Assembly (NCBI GenBank): GCA_025358125.1
Contig: JANYKS010000068.1
Span: 1 to 41,044, forward strand
Direction: 5' to 3'
Source of the DNA: Actinomycetes bacterium
GTDB taxonomy: Bacteria > Actinomycetota > Acidimicrobiia > Acidimicrobiales > Ilumatobacteraceae
Length of the DNA stretch: 41,044 nt
Shown here one piece after another: positions 8,588-16,447 of the stretch (position 1 is the stretch's first letter; every line of letters begins with the position of its first letter). The notes beneath the pieces are model-generated. The model searched no databases. It saw nothing but the letters and a program-made list of their open reading frames with translations, and was not told where the DNA came from. The position numbers and the translations under genes are program-made.

Positions 8588-9235
8588 ATGGGTGACAACT
8601 TCGACATCGATCAAACCGACCGCCTCCTGACCACCACGAGAGCGGTGCGCAAGCGGCTCGATCTCACCCGTGCCGTGCCTCGCGAACTGATCATCGATTG
8701 CATCCGCATCGCCACTCAGGCACCGGCCGGGGGCAACGTGCAGCGTTGGCGATGGATCGTCGTCGACGATCCGAGGCTCAAACTCGGCATCGCGGAGCTG
8801 TATCGGAGGGCATACGAGCCGTACATGGCGGCCCAGCGCGAAGCGGTCGACTTGGCCGGTCGCGCCGACGGCATCGGCGCGATCATGGACAGCTCCGATC
8901 ACCTGGCCGCCGTCATCCACGAGGTGCCGGCGCTCGTCATCCCGTGCAATCTCGGCGCACCCGCCGGCTCGCAGGGCATGGTGGCCGGCTTCTACGGCAG
9001 CATCCTGCCCGCTGTTTGGAGCTTCATGCTCGCGGCCCGCACGCGCGGGCTCGGCACCGCATGGACGACATTGCATCTCGAGTACGAGGCCGAGGCTCGA
9101 GACCTGCTCGGTATCCCGTCCACCGTGACGCAGGTGGCGCTCACACCCGTCGCGTACTACACGGGCGACACGTTCAAGCCGGGCGCCCGACGCGCGGGCG
9201 AGGAGATCACGTACTTCAACGGCTGGAAGTCGTGA
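8588..9235 (+). CDS. nitroreductase family protein
   Basis: About 215 residues. The N terminus has the FMN-binding pattern TTRAVRKRLDLTRAVP and the later IATQAPAGGNVQRWRWIVVDDP, typical of nitroreductase-fold flavoproteins; the C terminus has LGIPSTVTQVALTPVAYYTGD with the usual glycine/proline pattern. These enzymes use FMN and NAD(P)H to reduce nitro compounds, quinones or similar substrates; the true substrate is unknown. The start ATG at 8588 follows a -10-like TACTGT by 9 nt. The downstream transporter gene starts with a GTGA overlap, so the two are co-translated. Confidence 0.9.
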   Translation: MGDNFDIDQTDRLLTTTRAVRKRLDLTRAVPRELIIDCIRIATQAPAGGNVQRWRWIVVDDPRLKLGIAELYRRAYEPYMAAQREAVDLAGRADGIGAIMDSSDHLAAVIHEVPALVIPCNLGAPAGSQGMVAGFYGSILPAVWSFMLAARTRGLGTAWTTLHLEYEAEARDLLGIPSTVTQVALTPVAYYTGDTFKPGARRAGEEITYFNGWKS

Positions 9236-10179
9236 CGGCAGGCCCCGAGACGAGCATCGCGCCAGCGCTGCCGGCGAGTGGAGAGGCCGACCGGCGAAGT
9301 GGATTGTTGTGGGGCTGTGCCGCATATCTGTTCTGGGGTCTTGTCACGATCTACTGGAAGGCGCTCAGGCACTTCGATCCGTTCGAACTGATCGGGTACC
9401 GAATCTCCGCTTCGGCGATCCTGACGGGCGCATACGTCACCGCGACAGGTCGGATGCGGCCGCTGCTCGCACGGCTGCGCGATCCGGCCCTGTTGCGCAG
9501 AGTCACCTTCGCCTCCGTCATGCTCACCATCAACTGGACGACCTATGTCTGGGCCGTCGTCAACGGCCGGGTCATCGAGACTGCGCTCGGATACTTCATC
9601 ACGCCGATCGGGCTGATGCTCGCCGGTGTCGCCGTTCTGCACGAGCACATGCACACGGTGCAACGCTGCGCTCTCGTCCTCGCCGTCGCGGCGGTCGTCG
9701 TGCTCACCATCGGCTACGGACGCGTGCCGTGGGTGTCGCTCGTCATCGCGGTCACGTGGGTGGCCTACACGTTCGCGAAGAAGCAATCGCCGCTGTCGGC
9801 GATCGACAGCCTGACGGCGGAGACGTTGATCGTGTTCGTGCCGGCACTTGTCATGGTGATCTGGGCGGCGAATCGGACCGGCAGCGCACCGAACACCGCG
9901 ACCGCCGGGCAATGGGTGTTGATCGCCTTCACCGGTGTCGTCACCACGCTTCCGCTCGTGATGTTCGCAATCGCCGCCCAGCGCCTACCGCTGACGGTCA
10001 TGGCGCTGGCCCAATACATCGTGCCGACGATCAACTTCCTGCTCGGCTGGCTCGCGTATCACGAGACCCTCAACGGCACGCGCGTCATCGGCTTCGTCCT
10101 CGTGTGGATCGGGCTCGCCGCAGTGACGGTTGACTCGTTGCGGCGGATGCGCCGCAACGTTTCGGCCACGAGCACATAA
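9232..10179 (+). CDS. rarD: RarD-like EamA family permease
   Basis: About 315 residues with roughly ten hydrophobic segments, beginning after a short polar N terminus: GLLWGCAAYLFWGLVTIYWKAL is the first membrane segment and matches the RarD opening. The segment WAVVNGRVIETALGYFITPI is a RarD hallmark, and AQRLPLTVMALAQYIVPTINFLLG marks the second EamA repeat. RarD proteins are inner-membrane drug/metabolite exporters of unsettled substrate (E. coli RarD is linked to chloramphenicol resistance). The GTG at 9232 overlaps the nitroreductase stop (GTGA); the frame is open far upstream but that part is the shadow of the nitroreductase gene. Confidence 0.92.
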   Translation: MTAGPETSIAPALPASGEADRRSGLLWGCAAYLFWGLVTIYWKALRHFDPFELIGYRISASAILTGAYVTATGRMRPLLARLRDPALLRRVTFASVMLTINWTTYVWAVVNGRVIETALGYFITPIGLMLAGVAVLHEHMHTVQRCALVLAVAAVVVLTIGYGRVPWVSLVIAVTWVAYTFAKKQSPLSAIDSLTAETLIVFVPALVMVIWAANRTGSAPNTATAGQWVLIAFTGVVTTLPLVMFAIAAQRLPLTVMALAQYIVPTINFLLGWLAYHETLNGTRVIGFVLVWIGLAAVTVDSLRRMRRNVSATST

Positions 10180-10194
10180 CCTTTGCGCAATGCG

Positions 10195-10755
10195 ATGGAG
10201 CCCAGCATGAAATGGACAGTGCACGGCGAGCGGATGATCTACGAGAGTCCATGGATCAGCCTCGCCCTCACCGACATCGAGATTCCCGGGGGCGAGCGCT
10301 TCGACCATCACGTCATCCGGATGCCGGCGCAAGCTGCCGGCACGGTGATCGATGATCCCGACCTGGGCGTGCTGTTGCTGTGGCGCCACCGCTTCACCAC
10401 GGACACGTGGGGGTGGGAGATCCCCGCCGGCAGGGTCGACGATGGCGAGACACCGATCCAGGCCGCGGCGAGGGAGACCCTCGAGGAGACCGGCTGGAAA
10501 GCGGGACCGCTCCGCCCGATCGGTCGCTACTTCCCGCACAACGGGAGCAGCGACGCCGTGTTCAACCTGTTCGCCACCGACTCGGCCGAACACATCGGCG
10601 ATCCGACCGACCCTTCAGAGTCCGAGCGCATCGAGTGGGTCATGTGGCCGACGCTGCGCAAGGAGATCGCTGCCGGGCGGATCGGCGACGGGCTGTCGCT
10701 GACCGCGCTCCTCTGGTTGGCGTTCGACAAGACCGGCGCCGGCACAGCGCCGTAG
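10195..10755 (+). CDS. NUDIX hydrolase (ADP-ribose pyrophosphatase-like)
   Basis: About 186 residues. A perfect NUDIX box lies near the middle: G-x5-E-x7-R-E-x-L-E-E-x-G-W, starting at GRVDDGE and ending LEETGW. The box is preceded by LLWRHRFTTDTWGWEIPAG, the pattern of ADP-sugar pyrophosphatases of the NudF type. It probably cleaves ADP-ribose or a related nucleoside diphosphate-X. It starts 15 bp after the rarD-like gene. Several in-frame starts exist (TTG 10183, ATG 10195, ATG 10207); TAACCT at 10177-10182 is a possible -10 box, giving a very short leader before 10195. Its end is 19 bp from the convergent TetR gene. Confidence 0.92.
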   Translation: MEPSMKWTVHGERMIYESPWISLALTDIEIPGGERFDHHVIRMPAQAAGTVIDDPDLGVLLLWRHRFTTDTWGWEIPAGRVDDGETPIQAAARETLEETGWKAGPLRPIGRYFPHNGSSDAVFNLFATDSAEHIGDPTDPSESERIEWVMWPTLRKEIAAGRIGDGLSLTALLWLAFDKTGAGTAP

Positions 10756-10774
10756 GCGGCGCCGCACGCGCGAA

Positions 10775-11461
10775 TCAGCCGTTCCGCGGCGGGTGGCCGG
10801 GGCGCCGCAGGAGATCCCCGACGAGGAATCGGTGCAGCGCCCCGACCGCCGCCGAGTGTCGATCCCGATCGCCGGTAACCGTCGAAAACACCGCGAGACC
10901 CGACATCACCACGCTCAGTAGATCCTCGACGGCCGCCGGCTCGACACCGGCGGCGAATTCGTCGTTGGCAACGGCGTCGGCAACGAGTTGGGTGATGAAG
11001 ACCGTCGACCGACTCCTGATCGGGGCCAGCAGGTCGACGAGTTCGGCGTGGCGTTGCACCTCGGTCGGCACCGTCACGACGAAACCGGCCAGCGAAGAAT
11101 CGCTACGGTTGAGCTCGACTGCGGCGTCGAGGGCGCTGCTGAAGCGCTCGATCAGCGATCCCGGCTTCGAGAGCGCAACCTCGAACCGGTCGTAGACGAT
11201 GTTCTGGACCTGATCGTAGACAGCTGCGAACAGCTCGGCCTTGGACGGGAAGTAGTGATAGATCGCGCCGGTGGTGATCCCGGCCTCCTCCGCGATGCTG
11301 CGGTTGGTGGTCGCGCCATAGCCGTCACGGGCGAAGATCCGCCTCGCCACTTCGAGGAGTGTGTTGCGCGTCTCCGTCGAATCAACCTGGCGCGGTCGTC
11401 CGAGCGCCTTGCTGACAGGTGTGCGCCGACTCACGTGCCGGCGACCCCGATTGCCATCCAC
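10775..11461 (-). CDS. TetR family transcriptional regulator
   Basis: A 228-residue regulator. The TetR_N helix-turn-helix is clear at about residues 27-75: TRNTLLEVARRIFARDGYGATTNRSIAEEAGITTGAIYHYFPSKAELF. The C-terminal ligand domain is divergent and gives no clue to the inducer. A GTG start at 11461 is preceded by GGGGAG about 9 nt upstream; a second GTG ten codons later is possible. Upstream lie a decayed gene and the sigma factor gene in the opposite orientation, so a direct target cannot be named. Confidence 0.93.
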   Translation of the reverse strand: MDGNRGRRHVSRRTPVSKALGRPRQVDSTETRNTLLEVARRIFARDGYGATTNRSIAEEAGITTGAIYHYFPSKAELFAAVYDQVQNIVYDRFEVALSKPGSLIERFSSALDAAVELNRSDSSLAGFVVTVPTEVQRHAELVDLLAPIRSRSTVFITQLVADAVANDEFAAGVEPAAVEDLLSVVMSGLAVFSTVTGDRDRHSAAVGALHRFLVGDLLRRPGHPPRNG

Positions 11462-11511
11462 GTGACGATCACTCCCCGCATCTAACTACGTCTGGCACGC
11501 ATGGCGCGAGG

Positions 11512-11692
11512 CGGAGCGTCAGCGGCCGCGTACTCCTGGCCGGCGTCATCGCCTGACATGATCAGGCGGCGAGCGTGGTGAGCGCGACCAAGGCCCAGAA
11601 ACGGCGAGGCCGACGCCGACGAGATCTTCCTGACGCTGACGATCGCCCATCACCAGGGTGGCATCCATATGGCCGACTACACCTCAAGCTGC
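11512..11692 (+). pseudogene. DUF305-like gene remnant
   Basis: No intact gene fits this spacer, but 11606-11680 encodes ADEIFLTLTIAHHQGGIHMADY, closely like the HHQGAxxMA core of DUF305 proteins, secreted or membrane-anchored proteins of uncertain (often metal-linked) function. About 30 codons upstream, in a different frame, RSVSGRVLLAGVIA looks like the end of an N-terminal membrane anchor, cut by a TGA. A further stop (11579-11581) closes the core frame. I read this as a frameshifted, shortened remnant. An in-frame ATG (11669) inside it joins to the sigma factor frame, but the real sigma start is probably 11732. Confidence 0.45.
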
Positions 11693-11717
11693 CCGTCTAT
11701 CGCACCGATAACCGTTG

Positions 11718-11723
11718 TAGTGT
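11718..11723 (+). promoter_or_regulatory. putative -10 box TAGTGT
   Basis: TANNNT box 9 nt before the sigma factor ATG at 11732; supports that start over the ATG at 11669. Confidence 0.45.
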
Positions 11724-11731
11724 CCGCCGCC

Positions 11732-12301
11732 ATGGCTCATAGTTCGAGCAGCGATCAACCGTTCGAGGAAGCTCTTGCGTCAGCGCGGCGTGGCGATGTC
11801 TCGGGACTGACGGTTGTCTTTCGGGAGTTCCAGCCGCGTCTGCTTCGCTACCTCCGCGCCAGAGAACCGAGCCTCGCCGATGACATTGCGAGCGAGACGT
11901 GGCTTGCCGTCGCCCAGCGAATCCGAGCCTTCGACGGTGACGGAGCAGCGTTCGCGGCGTGGCTCTTCACGATCGCGAAGCAGCGCCTCGCCGACAGCCG
12001 GCGCACCACGAGCCGTCGCCGGACCGACGCATGCGCTGACGTTCCGCAACCGGACACGGGAGCAACGACGGAGAACTTCGCGCTCGAACACCTCAGCGCG
12101 CAGGAGGCGGTGGACTTCGTCGTGCACAATCTCAACGACAATCAAGCTGAGGTCGTTCTCCTGCGCTGCCTCGGCGATCTCAGCCTTGCCCAAGTGGCGG
12201 AAATGATGGATCGAGACGTCAACTGGGTCCGCGTCACCCAACACCGCGCCCTCAAACGCTTGGCGCAGCGGATCAATCCGAATTTTGTTGTAACAAAATG
12301 A
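11732..12301 (+). CDS. ECF-type RNA polymerase sigma factor
   Basis: About 189 residues. Sigma region 2 is seen at LLRYLRAREPSLADDIASETWLAVAQRI then AFAAWLFTIAKQRLADSRR (about residues 32-95), and region 4 at LNDNQAEVVLLRCLGDLSLAQVAEMMDRDVNWVRVTQHRALKRL (about 137-182). There is no region 3, as usual for extracytoplasmic-function sigma factors. The downstream gene starts within its stop codon (ATGA) and encodes a single-span membrane protein, the usual position of an anti-sigma factor. Its signal and regulon are unknown. Confidence 0.9.
   Translation: MAHSSSSDQPFEEALASARRGDVSGLTVVFREFQPRLLRYLRAREPSLADDIASETWLAVAQRIRAFDGDGAAFAAWLFTIAKQRLADSRRTTSRRRTDACADVPQPDTGATTENFALEHLSAQEAVDFVVHNLNDNQAEVVLLRCLGDLSLAQVAEMMDRDVNWVRVTQHRALKRLAQRINPNFVVTK
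12282..12299. promoter_or_regulatory. AT-rich 18-bp palindrome at the sigma/partner junction
   Basis: ATTTTGTT and AACAAAAT form perfect 8-bp arms separated by GT. The palindrome covers the last sigma factor codons and the first two bases of the partner's ATG, and is strikingly AT-rich for this genome. It could be an operator or a structure limiting access to the second start codon. Function is inferred only. Confidence 0.4.
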
Positions 12302-13305
12302 GCTCCTCGGACGATCTCTCTGACATGTTCGACCCGCACGATCTGGAAGAGACACTCGAGCCTGAGTTCTTGCGCCTGTTCGAGATCGCGCGAGCCGAAC
12401 CAACCGCCAATGAGCTGTCCGCCGAACACGACATCGTGAACGCAATGGCGTTGGCAATTCAGTCCTCGAACGTCATCGAGCTCAGGAGAGCACCCATGCA
12501 CAAGAGATTCAGTTCAGCAAAGCACACGACCAAGGCGGCCATCATCGCCGGCGTCGTCCTCTTCTCGACCAGTGCAGCTGCAGCCGCCGGCGTGCTGCCA
12601 GATGGGGCCCAATCGGCAGTCGCCCGCGCTGCAGACCATGCCGGGCTGAGCTTGCCGAATCCTGATGCGCGCACCAATCCGGTCCCCGCCGTGGACACGA
12701 AGACCTCAACGACAGAAGCGGTGGTCGAGGAAGACACCTCCACGACCACGAAGACGGCCGATCCGGCTGATGCGGCCGAGGTGGCGAAGGTGGCGGACCC
12801 GACGGCGGACGCCGCGGTCGGCCCGGATGCAACGGGTCCAGCCAAGGCCGGTCTGTGCCAGGCGTGGACATCGCACCAAAAGACCCACGCCAACGATTCC
12901 GCCAACGATTCCGCCAACGATTCGGTGGCAATGAAGAACCTCCAGACAGCGGCCGCCGCCGCTGGGCAGACAGTCGTCGCATTCTGCGCCGTCACCACTC
13001 CCAACACTCCCTCCAGCCACGACCCGTCCGGCAACGATCACGGCCCCTCGGCCACGCCGGGCAAGCCGGATAGCGCCGGCAAGTCGGCCGACCACCGCAA
13101 GGACGACAGGTCCGGCGCACCGGCCTCAAGCACGGTCAGCGGTTCGGCGGCCGCCACCCCGTCGCTCCCGCCCCAGGCCAACTCGCCCGTGACACTCCCG
13201 CCCCAGGCGAATTCGGCCGTGCCCCTGCCGTCTCAGGCCAATCCGGGAGTGACGCTTCCGACGCAGGCCAACGGCGGCGGTCACGGCGGCCACGGACACC
13301 CCTGA
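12298..13305 (+). CDS. membrane-anchored sigma-associated protein (putative anti-sigma factor) with repeat-rich exterior
   Basis: A 335-residue protein whose ATG overlaps the sigma factor stop by 4 bp (ATGA). The N-terminal about 75 residues are cytoplasmic and acidic (SSSDDLSDMFDPHDLEE), followed by one membrane span near residues 79-99 (AAIIAGVVLFSTSAAAAAGVL). The exterior is Ala/Thr/Asp-rich, with a small domain bearing two cysteines (GLCQAW ... AFCAV), an ANDS triplet, four copies of a ten-residue LPPQANSxVx repeat, and a Gly/His-rich end. No zinc-binding HxxxCxxC anti-sigma motif is seen. Position and topology suggest it holds the sigma factor at the membrane; this is inference. Confidence 0.8.
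   Translation: MSSSDDLSDMFDPHDLEETLEPEFLRLFEIARAEPTANELSAEHDIVNAMALAIQSSNVIELRRAPMHKRFSSAKHTTKAAIIAGVVLFSTSAAAAAGVLPDGAQSAVARAADHAGLSLPNPDARTNPVPAVDTKTSTTEAVVEEDTSTTTKTADPADAAEVAKVADPTADAAVGPDATGPAKAGLCQAWTSHQKTHANDSANDSANDSVAMKNLQTAAAAAGQTVVAFCAVTTPNTPSSHDPSGNDHGPSATPGKPDSAGKSADHRKDDRSGAPASSTVSGSAAATPSLPPQANSPVTLPPQANSAVPLPSQANPGVTLPTQANGGGHGGHGHP
12889..12924 (+). repeat. 12-bp tandem repeat, 3 copies (ANDS)
   Basis: Three near-identical 12-bp units (only the last base of the third differs) encode Ala-Asn-Asp-Ser repeats between the two cysteines of the sigma-associated membrane protein. The near identity suggests recent slippage. Confidence 0.9.
13165..13275 (+). repeat. 30-bp tandem repeat, about 3.7 copies (LPPQANS)
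   Basis: Units starting at 13165, 13195, 13225 and 13255 encode LPPQANSPVT-like decapeptides in the external tail of the sigma-associated protein. The copies have diverged at both synonymous and non-synonymous sites, so they are older than the ANDS repeat. Confidence 0.85.
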
Positions 13306-13370
13306 CCGTCCCCGCAACCGCAATCGTCCCAGGACCTCACAACCAACCAGTCCAGGCATGTCGTCTGTCG

Positions 13371-13376
13371 TATGCT
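13371..13376 (+). promoter_or_regulatory. putative -10 box TATGCT
   Basis: TANNNT box 8 nt upstream of the ATG at 13384 of the metallopeptidase lipoprotein; favours that start over the ATG at 13372, which lies within the box. Confidence 0.5.
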
Positions 13377-13383
13377 CCATCGC

Positions 13384-14847
13384 ATGCGCCGTCGTCTTTT
13401 CATCGCGTCTACCGCTTGCTGTCTTCTCGCCGCTGCGTGCGGTTCGACCGGCCCAGGACTGACCGCATCGCGCTCAGACGATGCGACCGCAGCGGTCATC
13501 TCGCTTCCCGACCCCGGCGTAACGACACCGCCGCCGAGCAGCGTTGTGCCGAACCCCAACAACGCGGTCATCGACTTCGGTGACAACAAGCCTCCGCAGC
13601 CCTACGACGACTTCCTGCAGGCATCGCTCGCCGACATCCAGGACTATTGGCGGACCACATTTCCGGAGGTCTACGGCAAGCCGTTCACCGACCTCGCGGG
13701 CGGGATCTGGGCCAGCTATCCCAAGCGCACCCCCGCCGTCCCCAACGGCTGCAGCGGGCGTCCCGACGAAGAGTACGTCGCCCAGGGAAACGCGTTCTAC
13801 TGCGGCAACGGCGACTACATGGCCTACGACGACTTCGATCTGATCCCCACCCTGACGAAAGCCTTCGGCGACAGTGCTGTCGGCGTCGTGTTCGCGCACG
13901 AGTTCGGTCACGCGATCCAGGCCAGGGTCGGCGTGTTGAAGGACAACCCGGTGGTCTACAAGGAGCAGCAGTCCGACTGCTTCGCGGGAGCGTGGACGGC
14001 ACACGTCGCCCGCGGCGAGTCGCCGTATCTGAAGTTCGGTGACGGCGACATCAAGGCCGGCCTCTCCGCGATGGTGGCCGTGAAGGACGGAAAGCTTGGC
14101 GTTGACGTGTACTCGGGCAGAGCCCACGGCACGGCGTTCGACCGGGTCGGCGCGTTCGAGAACGGCTTCAAGGGCGGCGCGGCGGCGTGCAAGGAGATGG
14201 AAACCAATCCGCTGCCGCTGCTCAACCTCAAGTTCTCGGATCAAACCGAGCAGCAGAGCAACGGCAACCTGGCGTACAAGGACATCGGCCCCTACGTCGT
14301 CGACGACCTCACCAGGTTCTGGAGCGGCACGTTCACGGCCAACAAACTCGCGTTCAAGCCGCCGACCGTGTCGTCGTACCCGCACGCCGGCCCGTTCCCC
14401 AAGTGCGATGGAATCTCCGATTCGCAGTATCCGTTCCAGGCGCTGTACTGCACGTCGACGAACTCCGTGGTGTACGACGAGGATTACGCGCAAGCCCTGT
14501 ACAACAAGTTCGGCGACTTCTCCGTCGGCTACATCCTCAGCAACGCCTGGAGCGACGGCGTTCAGACCCAACTCGGCAGCGGCCTCACTGGCGAACCGCG
14601 CTCCCTGATCAACGAATGCCTCACCGGCGCGTGGACTCAGGACATCATTCCTCCGCCCTCTGGCAGCCTCGGCCAGCAGGCGTACATCTCGCCCGGCGAT
14701 CTCGACGAAGCCGTCGAGACCGCGTTGCTGACCGGTGACCAGTCGATCAGCGGCAACGTGATGGGCAGTGCGTTCGAAAAGATCGACAACTTCCGCGCCG
14801 GCGTGCTCGGCGGAATCCAGGAATGCAACAAACGAATCACCGGATGA
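13384..14847 (+). CDS. neutral zinc metallopeptidase-like lipoprotein with duplicated domain
   Basis: About 487 residues. The N terminus is a lipoprotein signal (MRRRLF ... LLAAACGS) with the lipidated Cys near residue 19, so it is exported and membrane-anchored. The first domain has the zincin motif HEFGH at about 172-176 and a downstream EQQSDCFAGAW (Glu194 the likely third zinc ligand), as in the YpfJ/zinc metallopeptidase family. The second half repeats the same plan (FPKCDG ... LYCTSTNSVVYDEDYA ... DFSVGYILSNAWSDGVQ ... NECLTGAW), but HEFGHAIQ is replaced by NAWSDGVQ, so this copy cannot bind zinc the same way. Substrate unknown. Ppx starts in its stop codon (ATGA). Confidence 0.87.
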   Translation: MRRRLFIASTACCLLAAACGSTGPGLTASRSDDATAAVISLPDPGVTTPPPSSVVPNPNNAVIDFGDNKPPQPYDDFLQASLADIQDYWRTTFPEVYGKPFTDLAGGIWASYPKRTPAVPNGCSGRPDEEYVAQGNAFYCGNGDYMAYDDFDLIPTLTKAFGDSAVGVVFAHEFGHAIQARVGVLKDNPVVYKEQQSDCFAGAWTAHVARGESPYLKFGDGDIKAGLSAMVAVKDGKLGVDVYSGRAHGTAFDRVGAFENGFKGGAAACKEMETNPLPLLNLKFSDQTEQQSNGNLAYKDIGPYVVDDLTRFWSGTFTANKLAFKPPTVSSYPHAGPFPKCDGISDSQYPFQALYCTSTNSVVYDEDYAQALYNKFGDFSVGYILSNAWSDGVQTQLGSGLTGEPRSLINECLTGAWTQDIIPPPSGSLGQQAYISPGDLDEAVETALLTGDQSISGNVMGSAFEKIDNFRAGVLGGIQECNKRITG

Positions 14848-16421
14848 GCCGAGAGAACGAGTCGCAAGACAGCACGGCAGGCGAGACGTTGGCCGCTCTG
14901 GATCTCGGCACGAACAGCTTCCACATGATCGTTGCCAGGCGAGTCGGCAGCGGTTTCGAGATCGTCACCCGCGAAAAGGAGATGGTCCGCCTCGGCCACG
15001 GCGGCGGCGAGATGAAGCACCTCGAGCCGGAGGCGATGGAGCGCGGCGTCGCGGCCCTGCGGAGGATGAAGAAGATCGCCGACATCCACGGGGCCCCCGT
15101 GCGCGCGGTGGCCACGAGTGCCGTCCGTGAAGCCGAGAATGCTGCCGAGTTCCTGCGTGCCGCGAAACGCGAGGCACGCGTCGACATCGATGTCGTCTCC
15201 GGTCTGGAGGAGGCCAGGCTGATCCACCTCGGCGTGCTGCAGGCCGTTCCCGTCTTCGATCGGCGGCTGTTGCTCGTCGACATCGGGGGCGGGTCGACCG
15301 AGGTACTGGTCGGCGAGCGCGGCGAAACCCTCGCGGTGCGCAGCTTCAAACTCGGCGCCGTCCGGCTGACGGACCGTTTCTTCCCTCACGGCAACGTCAC
15401 GCCCGGCACGGTGATCGAGTGCCGCAACTACGTCCGATCAGCGCTGAGCCCGCTCGTTCGGGAGGTGTCAGAGCTCGGCTTCGACGTCGTCGTCGTCTCA
15501 TCCGGCTCGGCCGAGACCGTCGCGAGGATGGTCCACGCAACGACGGGCAACCCCGAGCTGCGCACATACAACTGTTTCGAGTTCACGAACAATGAGCTCG
15601 ATGCCGTCGTCGAATCGTTGATCACCAAACCAACTGCCGCCTCGCGACGCAATCTCCCCGGTCTCGACCCGGGCCGGGCCGACATCGCGGTGGCCGGAGC
15701 GCTCGTCTTGCAGGGTGTGGCATCGGTGTTCGGCATCACCCGGTTCACGCTCAGCGACTACGCGCTCCGTGAGGGTGTGCTGCTCGACATGATGCAACGC
15801 TCGTCGACCCAGGACGTCCATCCCCTGCTCGACGTCTCGCGGCACGCGATCAGCCAACTCGCCCAGCGTTGCGACGACGATCTCGTTCACTCCGCCACCG
15901 TGGCCCGGTTAGCCGCTGAACTCTTCGCCAAGACCCGCCACCTGCACGGGCTCAACGACTCGGCCGCCGATTACCTCGAGGCGGGGGCGCTGCTCGCCAA
16001 CGTCGGCCTCGTCGTGTCGCACAGCAAGCATCACCTTCACTCGTACTACGTGATCCGCAACTCGGAACTGGTCGGTCTCTCGGACCGGGAGATCGAGATC
16101 ATCGCCCAGATCGCCCGCTATCACCGGAAAAGCGCCCCGAAGACGAGCCATCCGGAATTCGCCCGGCTGGCCTCCAGCGATCAGCACATCGTGCGCGTCC
16201 TGGCCGGGTTGCTCCGTGTCACGATCGGGCTCGACCGTAGCCGCGACGCCCGGGTACGCAGCCTCGATGTGGCCGCCGCGACGGATCACGTCGCAATCGA
16301 GGTCGGCGCGAAGCGGGGGGTCGACATCAGCCTCGAGCTGTACGCTGCCCACGAGCGGTCGGGTCTGTTGGCCGAGATGCTCGGAACCCGGATCGAGCTG
16401 AAACCAGTGGTCGTCCGATAG
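14844..16421 (+). CDS. ppx: Ppx/GppA family exopolyphosphatase
   Basis: About 525 residues. The ASKHA-fold phosphate motifs are LAALDLGTNSFHMIVAR (near residue 14) and LLLVDIGGGSTEVLVGE (near 140), plus VATSAVREAENAAEFL between them. These enzymes release phosphate from polyphosphate and/or hydrolyse pppGpp. The C-terminal third has an HD-like helical region (LDVSRHAISQLAQRC ... HSATVARLAAELF ... LEAGALLANVGLVVSHSKHHLHSYYVI), as in full-length E. coli-type Ppx rather than the short mycobacterial Ppx1. The ATG overlaps the stop of the metallopeptidase gene (ATGA), an unexpected operon partner. Confidence 0.94.
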   Translation: MSRENESQDSTAGETLAALDLGTNSFHMIVARRVGSGFEIVTREKEMVRLGHGGGEMKHLEPEAMERGVAALRRMKKIADIHGAPVRAVATSAVREAENAAEFLRAAKREARVDIDVVSGLEEARLIHLGVLQAVPVFDRRLLLVDIGGGSTEVLVGERGETLAVRSFKLGAVRLTDRFFPHGNVTPGTVIECRNYVRSALSPLVREVSELGFDVVVVSSGSAETVARMVHATTGNPELRTYNCFEFTNNELDAVVESLITKPTAASRRNLPGLDPGRADIAVAGALVLQGVASVFGITRFTLSDYALREGVLLDMMQRSSTQDVHPLLDVSRHAISQLAQRCDDDLVHSATVARLAAELFAKTRHLHGLNDSAADYLEAGALLANVGLVVSHSKHHLHSYYVIRNSELVGLSDREIEIIAQIARYHRKSAPKTSHPEFARLASSDQHIVRVLAGLLRVTIGLDRSRDARVRSLDVAAATDHVAIEVGAKRGVDISLELYAAHERSGLLAEMLGTRIELKPVVVR

Positions 16422-16447
16422 CGCGCCGGCGACAACGCCTGCCGCGA

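Noticed and set aside
11669..11731. N-terminal extension of the sigma factor from ATG 11669
   Set aside because: These codons belong to the DUF305 remnant; the -10-like box and sigma region 2 position favour ATG 11732.
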